DNA of 64,000 nucleotides from Delphinapterus leucas (GCF_002288925.2 NW_022098031.1:14653824-14717823); one strand, 5' to 3'. Shown: positions 23,643 to 35,916, numbered from the stretch's first letter. A program made the numbers and translations. Notes: generated by a model from the sequence alone, not told the origin.

Positions 23643-24033
23643 CTTTTTTTTTTTAATTTTTAAAAAAATTAATTAATTTTATTTATTTTTGGCTGCATTG
23701 GGTCTTTGTTGCTTCGAGCGGGCTTTCTCTAGTTGCGGTGAGCCGGGGCTACTCCTCACTGCGATGCACAGGCTTCTCATTGCGGTGGCTTCTCTTGTTG
23801 CAGAGCCCAGGCTCTAGACGTGCAGGCTTCAGTAGTTGTGGCATGTGGGCTCAGTAGTTGCAGCATGCAGTCTCAGTAGTTGTGGCTCGTGGGCTCTAGA
23901 GCACAGGCTCAGTAGCTGTGGTGCACGGGCTTAGCTACACTGTGGCATGTGGGATCTTTCCGGACCAGGGCTTGAACCCATGTTCCCTGCATTGGCAGGC
24001 GGATTCTTAACCACTGCGCCACCAGGGAAGCCC
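23643..24033 (-). mobile_element. Long-form CHR SINE
   Basis: Reverse-oriented, from the A-tail complement and GGCTGCATTGGGTCTTTGTT to CCACCAGGGAAGCCC. It lies ten bases from the next SINE. Confidence 0.88.
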
Positions 24034-24045
24034 AGGTCAGTGCTT

Positions 24046-24367
24046 GTTTGATTTTATTTATTTATTTTTTGGCTGTGTCGGGTCTTCATTGTGGCATGCA
24101 GGCTTTTCGTTGCAGTGCATGGGCTTCTCTCTAGTTGTGGCATGCAGGTTTTTCTCTCTCTAGTTGTGGTGCGGGCTCCAGAGCACATGGGCTCTGTAGT
24201 TTGCAGCACGTGGACTCTCTAGTTGACGCTCACCAGCTCAGTAGTTGTGGCGTGTGGGTTTAGTTGCTCCATGGCATGTGGGATCTTAGTTCCCTGACCA
24301 GGGATCGAACCCGTGTCCCCGGCGTTGGAAGGCAGATTCTTTACCACTGGACCACCAGGGAAGTCCC
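24046..24367 (-). mobile_element. Long-form CHR-family SINE, second subtype
   Basis: Body of the GGTCTTCATTGTGGCATGCA type ending ACCACCAGGGAAGTCCC. An 18-base target duplication, AGTGCTTGTTTGATTTTA, flanks it. Confidence 0.88.
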
Positions 24368-24609
24368 AGTGCTTGTTTGATTTTAATAACCTTATTAACA
24401 GCCAGAGATTTTAATGAAAACCCTCGTGAAGAAGTGCAAGGGGGTAACTGGAAAGATTGTGAACACTTGGCTTTAGGAAAATTCCTGGTAGTCATCTCTG
24501 TGAAACTTGGGCCTCCCACTACAGAGGGAACCACAAGTCCTGCCCTGATAATTGTGGTTTTATTATGGTTATTAACAGCATTCACTCTCCATTCAAAAAT
24601 ATTGGCTGA

Positions 24610-24634
24610 GGGGCTTCCCTGGTGGTGCAGTGGT
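24610..24634 (+). mobile_element. CHR SINE head only
   Basis: GGGCTTCCCTGGTGGTGCAG plus a few bases, then unrelated sequence. Only the tRNA-like 5' end is present, which is the reverse of ordinary 5' truncation. Confidence 0.7.
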
Positions 24635-24790
24635 AAAAAGAACTTTGGCTCTTTGCCCAGTTTATAATTTTGAATTTGCAAGTTTTTGTGAGGATTTATA
24701 GAGTCATCAATTCAGAACAGTAACTCTATCTTCTTCATAAACTCAATCAAATCATGTGACTAATGACCAACTAACTTTTTTTTTTTTAAG

Positions 24791-24863
24791 TCAAAGAAGA
24801 GAATAATGGCCCTGCCTTTTGGAGAGGCAAAAAGCCTAAAAGTTTGAATGAATCCCTTTTCAG
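24791..24863 (+). CDS. C12orf56: C12orf56 internal exon (73 bases)
   Basis: After the acceptor TTTTTTTAAG, the exon encodes KEENNGPAFWRGKKPKSLNE and SLF, resembling the KEEKNGLAFWR segment of the family. It starts with two bases of a codon and ends with AG before the donor GTGAGA at 24864. The AG joins the G that opens the exon at 33094 to give Arg, so the phases agree. No stop is present in this exon itself. Confidence 0.8.
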
Positions 24864-24936
24864 GTGAGATTGTTGTTTTATGTTTTTAACTTGCTGTCCA
24901 AAACTTATTTTACATTTCAATTGGCTTTAAAAAAAA

Positions 24937-25245
24937 TTATTTATTTTATTTATTTATTTTTGGCTGCTTTGGTTCTTTGTTGCTGTGCGTGGCTTTCTCT
25001 AGTTGCGGCGAGCAGGGACTACTCTTCATTGCAGTGCACGGGCTTCTCATTGCGGTGGCTTCTCTTGTTGCGGAGCACAGGCTCTAGGAGTGTGGGCTTC
25101 AGTAGTTGTGGCACGTGGGCTCAGTAGTTGTGGCGCGTAGGCCTAGTTGCTCCACAGCATGTGGGATCTTCCCGGACCAGGGCTCGAACTCGTGTCCCCT
25201 GAATTGGCAGGCGGATTCTTAACCACTGCGCCACCAGGGAAGCCC
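24937..25245 (-). mobile_element. Long-form CHR SINE
   Basis: Reverse orientation, just 73 bases beyond the C12orf56 exon at 24791-24863. Diverged copies of TCAACTGGCTTTT flank it. Confidence 0.88.
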
Positions 25246-28200
25246 TCAACTGGCTTTTTAAAATGCTTTTTCTCTACTAATGTCTTTGAACTGAATTCTG
25301 TTTATCTCATGTACGTAATAATGAAGAAGGTATTTTGTGAGATTTTCTTCTAAATTCAAATCCAGTTAGTTATAAACTATAATTTTTCTCATTTCAATTG
25401 AATATACAGATGTCACAGTATAAATAAGTGATTAAAATCAAACTCAAATCATTTATTGAACTCTGGTTCTGTGTAGTGGTATGCTGGGCCCTGTAATAGA
25501 TACAAAGATGACTAAGACATAGTTCCTGTCCTTGAGAGGCTGATTCTCACCAGGACATATGACATTTGCGTAAATAAAGATACTGCAAAGTATGCATGCT
25601 AAGTGTCATGATTGAGTTTGAGCAAATTGTCAAAGAGATTTAATGAGGGGAAAGGTCTTATTCTGTTGTGGGGAGAAGTCAAGATGCCAGATGACAGTCG
25701 GTGAAGGAATGGTGCACATGGTGATAGAGATACTGCAGTTGGAGGGAACAGTAGAAGCTACGGTAGAGGCAGGAAAAAATGGAACATGTATAAATTGAAA
25801 AAGGAGTTTCCTAAGCTGCATAACTCAAAGTATGATTCTATTACACACTTTAAGTATCTAGACGTTAGGAGGAAGGGAGCGTAGGATTCTAAGAGCTCTG
25901 AGTCAGGGGATTATAGGCATGGGGAAAATTAAGGTGCATTGGGGCCCTGAAAGTCAGGTCATGACATGGGGGAAACAGCCCCCAGGAAAACATTGCAAAA
26001 TGTGGAAAGAAAAAGTGAATGCCTACTTGGAGAGTATTCACCCCCAAGACCTGTGGTGTACCATGCTGTGCAATGGGTTACTGGGGAGGGGCCTTTTCCC
26101 ACTGTACTTATACCTTCTCTCACTGAACAATGACATACAAAGGTCTTTTAAACTAAATTTTATTAACTTTTTTTGCACCAAAAGAAAAAAAAATTGTTTT
26201 AGGAAGCCTGGCTTGTATCATTAGGCTTAGAGGATCATGATTTGTTCTAAATCCATGTAATAACAAGCTATGTTTTAAGGGGTTGATACACTTCCATTGT
26301 TACCCTGAGCGCCATAAATTACCAGCTTCTGGGAGGAGGGTCTCTGCCTTCTTGTCTCAGGGCACTAAGTGAAGCTCCGAACGCGGCCCTTGTAACTGGA
26401 AGTACTGAGGGAGAGGCACTGCCAGTGGATAGCCATCCACATGCTCTGAGATTCAACATTCATTTCACATTTGGCATATAATGCCCCAATTTTTCTAGAC
26501 CACTCTGATAGCCTCATTGTTTTCTTCCAGTTTAGAAAAATAAAAGAGATTTCTAAGTAATGTATGCAGTAGCTGTTTTAGGTTATTGTGGAGGTCAGAA
26601 CTCTTTTAAAAGTGGCAGAAGTCCAACTTAGGTTAAAAGGGGAATTTATTGGAATTACAGGGCAATATTGGAATTAGAGGGCAACTCATGTTATTCAACA
26701 TTCATTCAGCAGATATGTATAGATACAGACATAAATATAGATGCAAATGTAGATCTATCTATTTTACCTGTTAAATCTGGCATATTCTATTTGCTGGGCT
26801 CTTCAATTTTAGATGTACAATGGTGAGCAAAATCAGCAAAAGTTAGAAACCACAACTTAGGAAAGTGGGAATGCTAAGAATGAAGTTGGACTTAGGCATA
26901 GCTGGAACTTGGGACTTGAATGCCATAGAACTTTGTCTCTGTCTCCTCTGATGTTTGTGGATCAGCTTCATTTTCTCTCACTGAATACCACGTCTTCTGT
27001 GGGACAGCAAAGTCACCAACTGTCTTAAATTCACTTTTTACTTCTCCCACCACCACACAAAGGCTAACTCACACACTTTCTCGTACCAAATTAAAAAATC
27101 CTGGGAAGGTCTCTGATGCCTAACTTGAATAAACGATTGACTGCTAAAAAAATATCCACCATAGCCAAGAGGTTTAAAAACATGGCAGCTTCTGCGTGCT
27201 CCATGTGTGGAGAGGAGGACTGATTTCCAAATAAAGTGGGGGTGGTGGAGTTAGGTCTGCTATCCCATAGTTTTCTAGTACTGTCATCTTCATAATTAAA
27301 CATCTGACTCAAAAGTGTAAACAAAAGGCAGGCTACCATAAACACTAATTAGAGGGCTAAAGAATGTTATCATGTACAGAGCTTTGTGACACCTCTGAGG
27401 TGTAAAGTTTTAGGCCTAATTATGAGAAGCTGCAGGTCATAAGAAGGATGCAGTTATCTTGGGACATCACACTTACATAAATATGATTACTTTTCAAGGT
27501 AATAGTAAACAACAGGCCTTTTAACACCTGAGGGATAGAAAACAGACTGGTGATGATCTCTGATAATGAGATTCAGTACTTTGGTTTCTCTATCTTTAGT
27601 ATAGCTCTTCATTAGTGCATAGTTCCATGTAGTCATGCATTTTACAGGAGAAAACCCAAGCAGATATCTAACCAAAATGTTCTCTAAGGAAAAGTTTATT
27701 GTGACTTACTTAAGAATCCCCTAAAGCTGGGAGGAAAAAGACTGCCTATTGCTTGCACGTATAAAAAAATCATACAGATCAATAGAACATTTTTACAGTG
27801 CTGGCATAGAGTAAGATTTATGTAAATTTAATTGCATTCACCTTGAATAATCCAAAGGAAAAGAGTGAAAATGCTTAGCCCTCAGTCCAGATCTGCTAAG
27901 CTCATACCCACCAGGGTGGATTTCAATCTGAGTTTACATCTATTTATAGCCTCTAATGATATTTAGCTAATGAAAACTTAAAATTAAGCAGATTTTATAA
28001 CCATAGTGCATGGCAAGTAGTGGGATGAACTTCTGGAGAAACCGATCTGTTTAATTAACAGAATCAGAGCTGACCACCTTGGCATCCTTATGAAATGAGA
28101 ATGTATTGCATTTAATTGTATATCATTAGCAAAATAGAAGGGAAAAAAAACAACAAAGAAGGTGAACCTTATATTTTTCTCTAAGAAGAAGCACTTCTTG

Positions 28201-28407
28201 GCAGAAAGTAGAAAAAGGGAGCTGTTTTATTCTTCTCTGCATAGTAGATAAAAACATAAAGGCTCTGTAGCCACACTGGCTGACTTCAAATCTGGACTCT
28301 ACCTTGGACTATTTAACCTTCCCAGGCTTCACTCCTCATGGGTAGGATGGGGCTCACAATGGTACATATCCCACAGGGATGATATGTAAAGGGCTAAGTC
28401 ATGTACA

Positions 28408-28613
28408 GTTGACCCTTGAACAACACAGGTTTGGACTTTGAGGGTCCACTTATATGCAGACTTTCTTCAATAGATACATACTACAGTCCTACACAATCCT
28501 TGGATATGGAACCTTGGATACAGAGGGGTGAACTGTAAAGTGTTATATGCTGATTTTCAACTGTGCAGAGGATCAGTACCCCTAACCCCACATTGTTCAA
28601 GGGTCAGCTGTAC
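28408..28613. mobile_element. Tigger/MER2-like DNA transposon
   Basis: Terminal repeats CAGTTGACCCTTGAACAAC and the complementary GTTCAAGGGTCAGCTG bound it. The middle is deleted. Confidence 0.85.
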
Positions 28614-29599
28614 ATGTAAAGTGCTTAAACTGTGTGTGGCACTTAGTGAGTCCCTATTAAACTTAGCTCTTTCGTTTTTGCAAAGTCAGTCACTGAGCTA
28701 TAATCTATTTAGCATCCTCAGAATCCTTGATCAAGCCTTGAAACAGAATAACTTTCCTCTTTTCTCTTCTCCCTAATAAATACTACGGTATGTAAAAAAT
28801 AAAAATGCTATTGTGCAATAATTTGGCACGAGGCACCATCTATATTAATTTCCTAAGGATTTCTTATGCAGTAGGTTGCTGTACTTCTATTAGAGGACCA
28901 AGTCCTGTGTTTATGTAAATATACTTTGTGTGTAAGTATATGAATTCAGAATGTTTAGAAACTCAAGAGAAGGATTCAAGGCCTCCAGTAGCTGTTCTTA
29001 TAATAAGCCCTTATTTCTTGATATTTCTCAAAATTGACACTGCAATTATTAAATAGATATATTCGCTTGCACACAGTTAGATCATAGTTTATAATTATTA
29101 ACAAATATTCATGGATCAGTTACAGATTTATAAAAATACAAAATATATTGAGGGTTGGGGTAGAATCAGTATTCATTTTTCTCCCCCTTACTCTCTTCCA
29201 TCCTGTTTGAAAACTTTCCTGGGACATACACTCAGGAGCAGAATTGCTTTGTACATTCTACTAATATACATTATACTAATCAGCTTATTGGTTTTAGAGA
29301 TTAAAAATACCTCATCCCATATTGTCAACTACCTATTAGCTTATTCTATGTGGTGTCTTCTACTGAGTAGAATTTTAATTTTGATGTAATAAAATTAATT
29401 AAGTTTTTAATTCTGGTCGAGGTGGAGTAAGCACACTTTGCCCTACCTCTCGCTCTGAATGGAAGTAAAAATCCTGAACAGAATGCACACAGCAGTTGAT
29501 TGCCTGATTTAAAAGAATAATTATAACATTCTACATAGAATTTAAATAAGACCCAGAGTCAACAACAGCTATAAACTAAAATCTGTTTTAGCTGAGTCA

Positions 29600-30640
29600 C
29601 ATGTATTTGATGTATATTGCCATTCAGTTCTAAATATCTCTTAATTTCCTTTATCACTTACAGCAGTTTGATTATGATATGTCTGGTGTGGAATTCTTTG
29701 AGTTTATCTTACTTGGGATTCACTCAGTTTCTTGAATCTATAAGTTTGTGTCTTTTGCCTAATTTGGAGAGTTTTCAACCATTATTCCTTCAAATAGTTT
29801 TTCTGTACCACTCTTTTTCCTCTCCTTCTGGGACTCTGAAGACATGAATATTAGGTCTTTTTCATATTGTCACACAGTCCCTTGAGAATGTGTTCATTTT
29901 TTTCTTCAATCTCTATTCTCTCTGAATTGTTCAAATTGGATAATTTCTATTCCTCTATCTTCAAAATTCAATGACTCTTTTCTCTGTCATCTCTACTCTG
30001 CTCACTGAGTCCATTCAGAGAATTTAAAAATTTTTAGTTATTGTAGTGTATTTTTTCCTCCTAAAATTTCCATTTGGTTCCTTTTTATATTTGCTATTTC
30101 TCTGCTGAGACTTTCTATCTTTCCATTTGTTTCAAACGGATTCACTCTCATTTATTGGAGCATGGTTATGATGGTTACCTTAAAGCTTTTGTCTGATAAT
30201 TCCAACATCTTTTTCATCTCAAGATTGATATCTGTTAATTTTCTTTTTTCTCATAAGGTATTGAGATTTTCCTGGCTTTTCAAATGTCAAGTAATTTTGG
30301 ATTGTGTCTGGGACATTTTGAATATTATGTGACTCTGGGTCACATGAAGAGTTTGGTACTGGTCTCTGCCAGCCTCTTGATTACACTTAAATATCTGAGA
30401 ATTATTTTCTAGCTTTGAATTATTTTACATAGAATTGCTTATATTTCACCAATTCTGCTTTAGTAGAGTCTTCATGGGGAATTTTTTATTCAGGAGAGCT
30501 CAAATTCTACATCTTGAGATCTAGGTCTATATGATTTTTTTTAATGGAAGAATCATTGTTCCTTATTGTTCTGCTTGTTTCTTATATTTTAGCACATTAA
30601 TCTGACAATTTCGGTCTGATAGGTGTTTTACTTTCCATGA
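29600..30640 (-). repeat. Ancient L1 segment
   Basis: Phrases such as GATTCACTCAGTTTCTTGAA and TTCAACCATTATTCCTTCAA are typical of the old L1M/HAL1 5' part in reverse. Diverged. Confidence 0.65.
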
Positions 30641-30662
30641 ACACTAAACTCCCCGTTTTCAT

Positions 30663-30769
30663 ATTTACTTAACTTCTTTCTCATCCTTTTTAAGAGTTTT
30701 AAAAATCAATGATTTTTTTCTATTCCATTTTAAAACTCTTAAAAAGGATGAGAAAGAAGTTAAGTAAAT
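30663..30769. repeat. Perfect 42-bp hairpin
   Basis: Arms 30663-30704 and 30728-30769 are exact reverse complements, separated by a 23-base loop. It begins ATTTACTTAACTTC and ends GAAGTTAAGTAAAT. Confidence 0.95.
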
Positions 30770-31985
30770 TCTATTTACCATTTTTCTTCATTTCTTGATA
30801 GAGTCAATATGCTAGTATATATGTACTTTGCATTCTTAGCTGACTTTGCATCTAACAGATTTTTCTGAAGCTGTTTAATGTTGCCTGCTGCTTTTTGGAC
30901 TCTGGCTTTTAATCTGACAGTTTCAGCCTCAAGGAGTTTATCTGTGTTTGATGCAGAGGGAGAAAGGAGAAAAACAATTTGTGCATACTTTTGATTCTGG
31001 AGTTCTCTTTCCCAGTTCTCCCATTGCTTTCTCCTTTGCGGTGGCTCTCTCTAGAGATATGTAATCAGCTCATTAGAAAAACACTTGACTTTTAGCAACT
31101 TAGTTGTGTAAATGTGAAGTTGACACATGTTGAAACTCAAGGTTCTAGAACTCTTGCTTAGTAATGAACTACTCTTTAATCAGACTACTAAAAGTGGGTA
31201 TTATTGAATTTCATGTGAAAACTACAGTTCAACTTTATGAGTTGGCTTGCTTCACTGGTGAAATTATAATGTCCATGACATTTTAACTTATGCTGTCAAA
31301 AAGGTAATCCTTTTTAGAAACTCTTTTAGCTCTTTAAAATAATAAATTTTTCATACAACTGAGTAAATAACAGTCACTTCAAGTGTGCCTTTCTGTAACT
31401 ACCTGAAATCATTTTGCTGACCTTTCACATGAAACATATGTTGTGCCTAAAATGAACATTTTAACATAATTTCATAACATTACCTAACATAATCTGTGCA
31501 CTGGTTATTTAACTCTCTTAATTTCCATAGAGAAAATTTTAGAAAATATCATCTACAAGAATAAAGAAAAGCTATCACTTTCAAGAGGATTGGAGTATGT
31601 ATCATCCATTTCTGGGCTACACATATTCATTGACCTGAAAATCCTATATGAGCATCTTATATTCTTAGATACTTCGATATCACTGTTACATAGTACTAGA
31701 ATCCTATAAAGAAATAGGGCAAGGTAAGATAATCAGTAAGTAGCATTCAGAGATTATGGGTCATATACATTAATTTTAGTTGTGTGTTTAAAATCTGGCC
31801 ATGTCATGTGCCACTCCCCAGGGCAAGAAGAGTGCAGGAAGGAGGGGGTGCTCGTACACTCTCTTTCCTGATCATGCTCTGGGACCACAATGCCAGTGTG
31901 CACATCCTTAAGCCTGAGGGTTTGGTAAGGATGGCTGTTTAAGGGGGATGGAACTTGGATAAATGAACTGAGGTGAGCACTTGTT

Positions 31986-32025
31986 TATGTGTGTGTGTGT
32001 GCATGCATGCGTGTACACGTATGTA
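31986..32025. repeat. 40-bp alternating purine-pyrimidine tract
   Basis: A TG run passes into GCATGCATGC and GTGTACACGTATGTA without breaking pyrimidine-purine alternation, a classic Z-DNA-prone composition. Confidence 0.8.
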
Positions 32026-32234
32026 AGGTCAGTGGAAGAGGGAGCTGAGGGCTGGAACTCAGCACAGTTCATAGCATTGTACAGATGATGAATGAATTTT
32101 ATACCTGTTTAAAGTTAAGAACTAATAAAAACAAAGTGGTTTTCCACTTTCATGGAGGTGCCAGTCTCATAAGGAAGATAAGATATCTTAATGTAAAATG
32201 ATAAACCAGCAATTCAAGGCAATATAGGATAATA

Positions 32235-32440
32235 TTAATCCCTAGCACCTACTGAGTGTTTCCAGTGTTAAAAAACACTGCATGTATTTTCTTACTTAAT
32301 CCTCACACAAACTCAATGAAATTGGTTCTATTATTGTTCCTATTTTAAAATTAGGAAATTGAGGCTTAGGTCAATCTAAGTCACATAACCACTGAGTGGC
32401 AGAGCCTGGATTAGAACTTAGATCTCATACTCTGCAACTT
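32235..32440 (+). repeat. MIR SINE
   Basis: ACTGAGTGTTTCCAGTG, AAATTGAGGCTTAGG and GAGTGGCAGAGCCTGGATT are standard MIR phrases in order. Confidence 0.8.
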
Positions 32441-33093
32441 CTTAGCCTCTACCACTTGCTTCCTTGTGTTGCAGAGAAAAGAAATGAGTCATGGTGAGCT
32501 GGAGAGAACAGAGAAGGTAAAAGATGGGACCCAGAATTGGTTCTGAAAAAAGTGCTGATGCTATTGGGATGATATTGGAAAAATCAGAGAGTGTTAGCAA
32601 AATATGAGTCAAAGAAAACACCATTAAAAAAAAATCTCTCTCCCCCCCCAAAAATAAATAAAAATTAAAAATAATCTCTCTTCATCTCTCCATATGAATA
32701 GTTCTTTTTTCTTTATAGGATCCATTAGAAATGCAAGATGAAAGAACAATCAAGTTTCAAAACTAGAATGAAAAGTCCTTTCACCGGGAATGTTGGGCTC
32801 TGTGAAGGACAGGCATAAGGCTTTAGATATAAAAAATCCTTCTTTAAATGACATAGCATAGAGTTTTATTTCTCAAAGCGGGAGTATATACTGAAGAATT
32901 GTGCCATACCTCCTCTAGGTCAATGGTCAACAGCAGGTGAGAGTAAATCACTCCTTTCTCTTACAAGCATTTCTTTTATGTGAAGACTTTTACTTTCAGA
33001 CTCTTAAACTGCTGCAATGGGGCCATTGGGTTCTCTTTGTTCCTTACTGTTAAATTCTGAATATTATGTTTAACTCTAAATTCTACCTGACAG

Positions 33094-33505
33094 GTACCAC
33101 CAAGAGAGCAGCACACCACCATCCAAGGACTCAACTCTTGGCCCTCCTTCAGACCTCAAGAAGCTGTCCCTTCATGGCCAAAGTGCCTGTCGACCCTTAC
33201 CTACCCCCTCCAGGAGGAGCTGTCAGCCCACATCAGCCACTAGCAAGGCTGTCGGTGTGCCATTTTGCACCACAAACACAAAAGAACCCCAGGGACTTTC
33301 AGATCACAAAGACTCTCTAAGTGAAATCCCTTTCAAGTGCAGTGGGAACGGAAATGAGTTTTACTTAGGAAATTCCTCCCTGGCCTCCCCTTTACAGAGT
33401 AACCCAAACCTAGAGAAAAAGGAGTCAAAACTTCATTAGTACATTATTTCCACAACTTCATCAATATTTCTGCACTTAAAAAGTTCATGGAACAATTATG
33501 TTATA
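33094..33505 (+). pseudogene. C12orf56: C12orf56 large internal exon with premature stop
   Basis: This 412-base exon begins after CCTGACAG and is followed by a GTAAGT donor at 33506. In the frame set by the preceding exon it reads YHQESSTPPSKDSTLGPPSD, later FKCSGNGNEFYLGNSSLASP, and LEKKESKLH, which matches the serine/proline-rich middle of C12orf56. At 33437-33439 the frame meets TAG. The same frame then stays open for 22 more codons (YIISTTSSIFLHLKSSWNNY, then VI) exactly to the splice donor in phase 0. The position looks like Leu in human (TTG to TAG, one base), from memory. The exon is otherwise well preserved, so the stop is probably a single substitution and not general decay. Confidence 0.87.
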
Positions 33506-33542
33506 GTAAGTGTCCTCCTAAGTTAACCTTGACTTGAATATT

Positions 33543-33742
33543 GTTTTTTTTGCGGTACGCGGGCCTCTCACTGCTGTGGCCTCTCCCGTTGCGGAGCACA
33601 GGCTCCGGACGCGCAGGCTCAGCGGCCATGGCTCGCGGGCTCAGCCGCTCCGCGGCATGTGGGATCTTCCCGGACCGGGGCACGAACCCATGTCCCCTGC
33701 ATCGGCAGGCAGACTCTCAACCACTGCACCACCAGGGAAGCC
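33543..33742 (-). mobile_element. Short CHR-type SINE in a C12orf56 intron
   Basis: Inserted 38 bases after the donor of the damaged 412-base exon. CTTGAATATTG and CTTGAGTATTG flank it, so the duplication differs by one base. Confidence 0.9.
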
Positions 33743-33829
33743 CTTGAGTATTGTTTTTTAGGGTAGGCTTCCCTGCTCTTCCTCCCCATTTTGGAAGTTT
33801 AACCTTCGAATTTAGTAATATTGTGCAAG

Positions 33830-34900
33830 ACATAATGCACTGGACAATTAAGGATATGATTTTACCAGGCTATTGCAATAGGGAAAATGCTCATTAATGA
33901 GACATGTCTTCAAGAAAAGGAGATGGATCTGAGGTTTTATAGAGGCAGGTAATAAACAAGGGAGTCAGCAGTGAGTCTCATGGGAATCAATGAGGAAGGT
34001 TGGAGACAAGTCTTATCTTGGAATATTTGTGAGCAGGGTGGTCTTTCGCAGTTAGCTGGGGTGATTTCTCAACCATTCTGCTTTCAGAGACCAGGGAGCT
34101 CAGATAAAGTTCAACAGTATCAATATGTTTCTGTATTTCTTAGCTGTGTTATTGAAAGTAGGTTAGTGGGAGTTTTTGACTTAAAAAAAAAAAAGCACAA
34201 CATGAGATTTGTGAGTTAAGTTTTATTTGGGCAAAACGATGACTATAGCTCGGGAGACAGCATCTCAAATAGCTCTGAGAGGGCTTCCCTGGTGGCGCAG
34301 TGGTTGAGAGTCCGCCTGATGCAGGGGACGCGGGTTTGTGCCCCGGTCCGGGAAGATCCCACATGCCGCGGAGCGGCTGGGCCCGTGAGCCATGGCCGCC
34401 GAGCCCGCGCGTCCGGAGCCTGTGCTCCGCAACGGGAGAGGCCACAACAGTGAGAGGCCCGCGTACCGTAAAAAAAAAAACCCAAAAAACAAAACAAATA
34501 GCTCTGAGAAACTGCTCCAAACAGGTGGGGGGAAGGTCAGTATATATATGATTTTGGTGAAAGGGGAGTACATGCAATCAAGCACATATTTTTTGCAGAA
34601 GGTTTCTGCTAGTCTTGTGAAGGTTACTGCTCGTCACGAGGAACAGACGTCATGAAGGATTTTAGTAGTGCTTTTCTAGATATGAGGAGATACAAGAACT
34701 GGGCTCATAAAATCGGCTCCTGAAAATATCTAACTATCTGAAGACCTGTTCTGCCAGTTTTTCCCAGAGCGCAGCACGCCTCCTTTCTGCGCTCCACCCT
34801 GAGCTCCTTCCAGGGGGTGTTGAAGGTCAGCAGCTGCAGCAGCTCATGATGTAATCCTTGTAGAGGCAGATGGCAAGTGCCGGTGGCAAGTGCCAATTTG
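33830..34900. repeat. Possible LTR-type segment around a SINE
   Basis: Sequence such as GACTATAGCTCGGGAGACAG resembles old mammalian LTRs, but I cannot name the family. It is interrupted by the SINE at 34281-34493. Confidence 0.35.
34281..34493 (+). mobile_element. Short CHR-type SINE
   Basis: Well-preserved CpGs. AAATAGCTCTGAGA is duplicated exactly on both sides. Confidence 0.92.
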
Positions 34901-35619
34901 TAGTTGACAGACTCATTGTCATAAGATCAGATAATTTTATAGAGATCACCTGGTCTATGTCCCTTATTTTATAAATGAGGAGACTGAAGCACAAAAATTC
35001 TAAGTGACTTACTCAACATTATATAATAAGTGTAGGGGCCGAGTCAGAACTCCCATTTAGGGATCTTCTTATAACATCAGAATCAGTTTTAAAATAAGCA
35101 ATTTATTAAAAGAATAGTATGACCCTTTTTACTTATCTTCAGTGATACATAATTTTTATTATTGATCTTCCCACATAATAATATTAAGAAGTATGAAAGA
35201 CTGTTTTCACTCAGAAGAAGCTAGGAAGGAGGGGGTTTTATAAGTGGCCAAAAATTGTGAAAGATTGCAAGACAACTCTCATTTTTTTCTCATAGCACAG
35301 TTTAGAATGTTATTGTTTAAATTAAATGTTAAATGTTTAAAATTCCTCTCTAAAATTTTAAACCGCTTTCTCCAAATTAAGAATGTAAGTGAATCATGAA
35401 TAGAGGGAAAATCCTGATCTATTAAAAGAAAGCTTCATATGTTCTAATAGAAAAACCACAATTTAATTGACTTCTAAAAATCTACCTAAATATTTCAAAA
35501 TAACTGTTTAACTAACTCCCAGTTTTAAGTACTACTTTTAAATTCTGCAGCAAAGGCATGGATGGGGTAAGTCAGATAGGCCAATTCATAGCCCTTCTGA
35601 TACTATAAGCAATAACAAA

Positions 35620-35830
35620 CAACTAATGTGTAGTGTTATTATTGGTAGGAACTGTTCTGATGCTTTCTGTATATTAACTCATTTAATCTGTACAACAGTC
35701 CTACGAGGTAGGACTGTTATTCTCATCTCATAGATGAGGAAATTGAGGCACAGGGAAATTAAATGATATATTCAAGGTTGTACAACTAATATAGAGCTGG
35801 GATTTGAACCCAGACAGTCTGCTTTTTTTT
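35620..35830 (+). repeat. MIR SINE
   Basis: Typical MIR core and tail: ATAGATGAGGAAATTGAGGC and GGGATTTGAACCCAGACAG. Another MIR piece lies at about 34925-35055. Confidence 0.8.
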
Positions 35831-35916
35831 TTTTTTCCATGACCACTGAAATAATGTGGATGGAGGGGGGTTATCTTTATGAGTTGTCAGATATTATCAT
35901 TGAAAACAATGTTCTG

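Larger units (their letters stand above)
16554..24790 (+). other. C12orf56 intron(s) 1-2; expected exon not found
   Basis: Human C12orf56, as I remember it, has roughly 50 residues between the exon-1 segment ending AIDL and the exon at 24791. I looked for coding sequence with flanking splice sites here and did not find it. The interval contains many CHR SINEs, a 135-bp triplication, a MaLR LTR and L2/L1 fragments. The exon may be deleted, very diverged or overlooked. Confidence 0.5.
24864..33093 (+). other. C12orf56 intron
   Basis: It contains a long-form CHR SINE at 24937-25245, a Tigger-like element near 28.4 kb, an ancient L1 segment at about 29.6-30.6 kb with an adjacent perfect hairpin, an alternating purine-pyrimidine tract near 32.0 kb and an MIR at about 32.24-32.44 kb. 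The stretch 25.3-28.25 kb shows no gene and no repeat I can name with confidence. Short open frames here lack splice context or family similarity. Confidence 0.6.

Noticed and set aside
34149..34577. 142-residue minus-strand open frame
   Set aside because: Antisense translation of the SINE at 34281-34493 with flanks.
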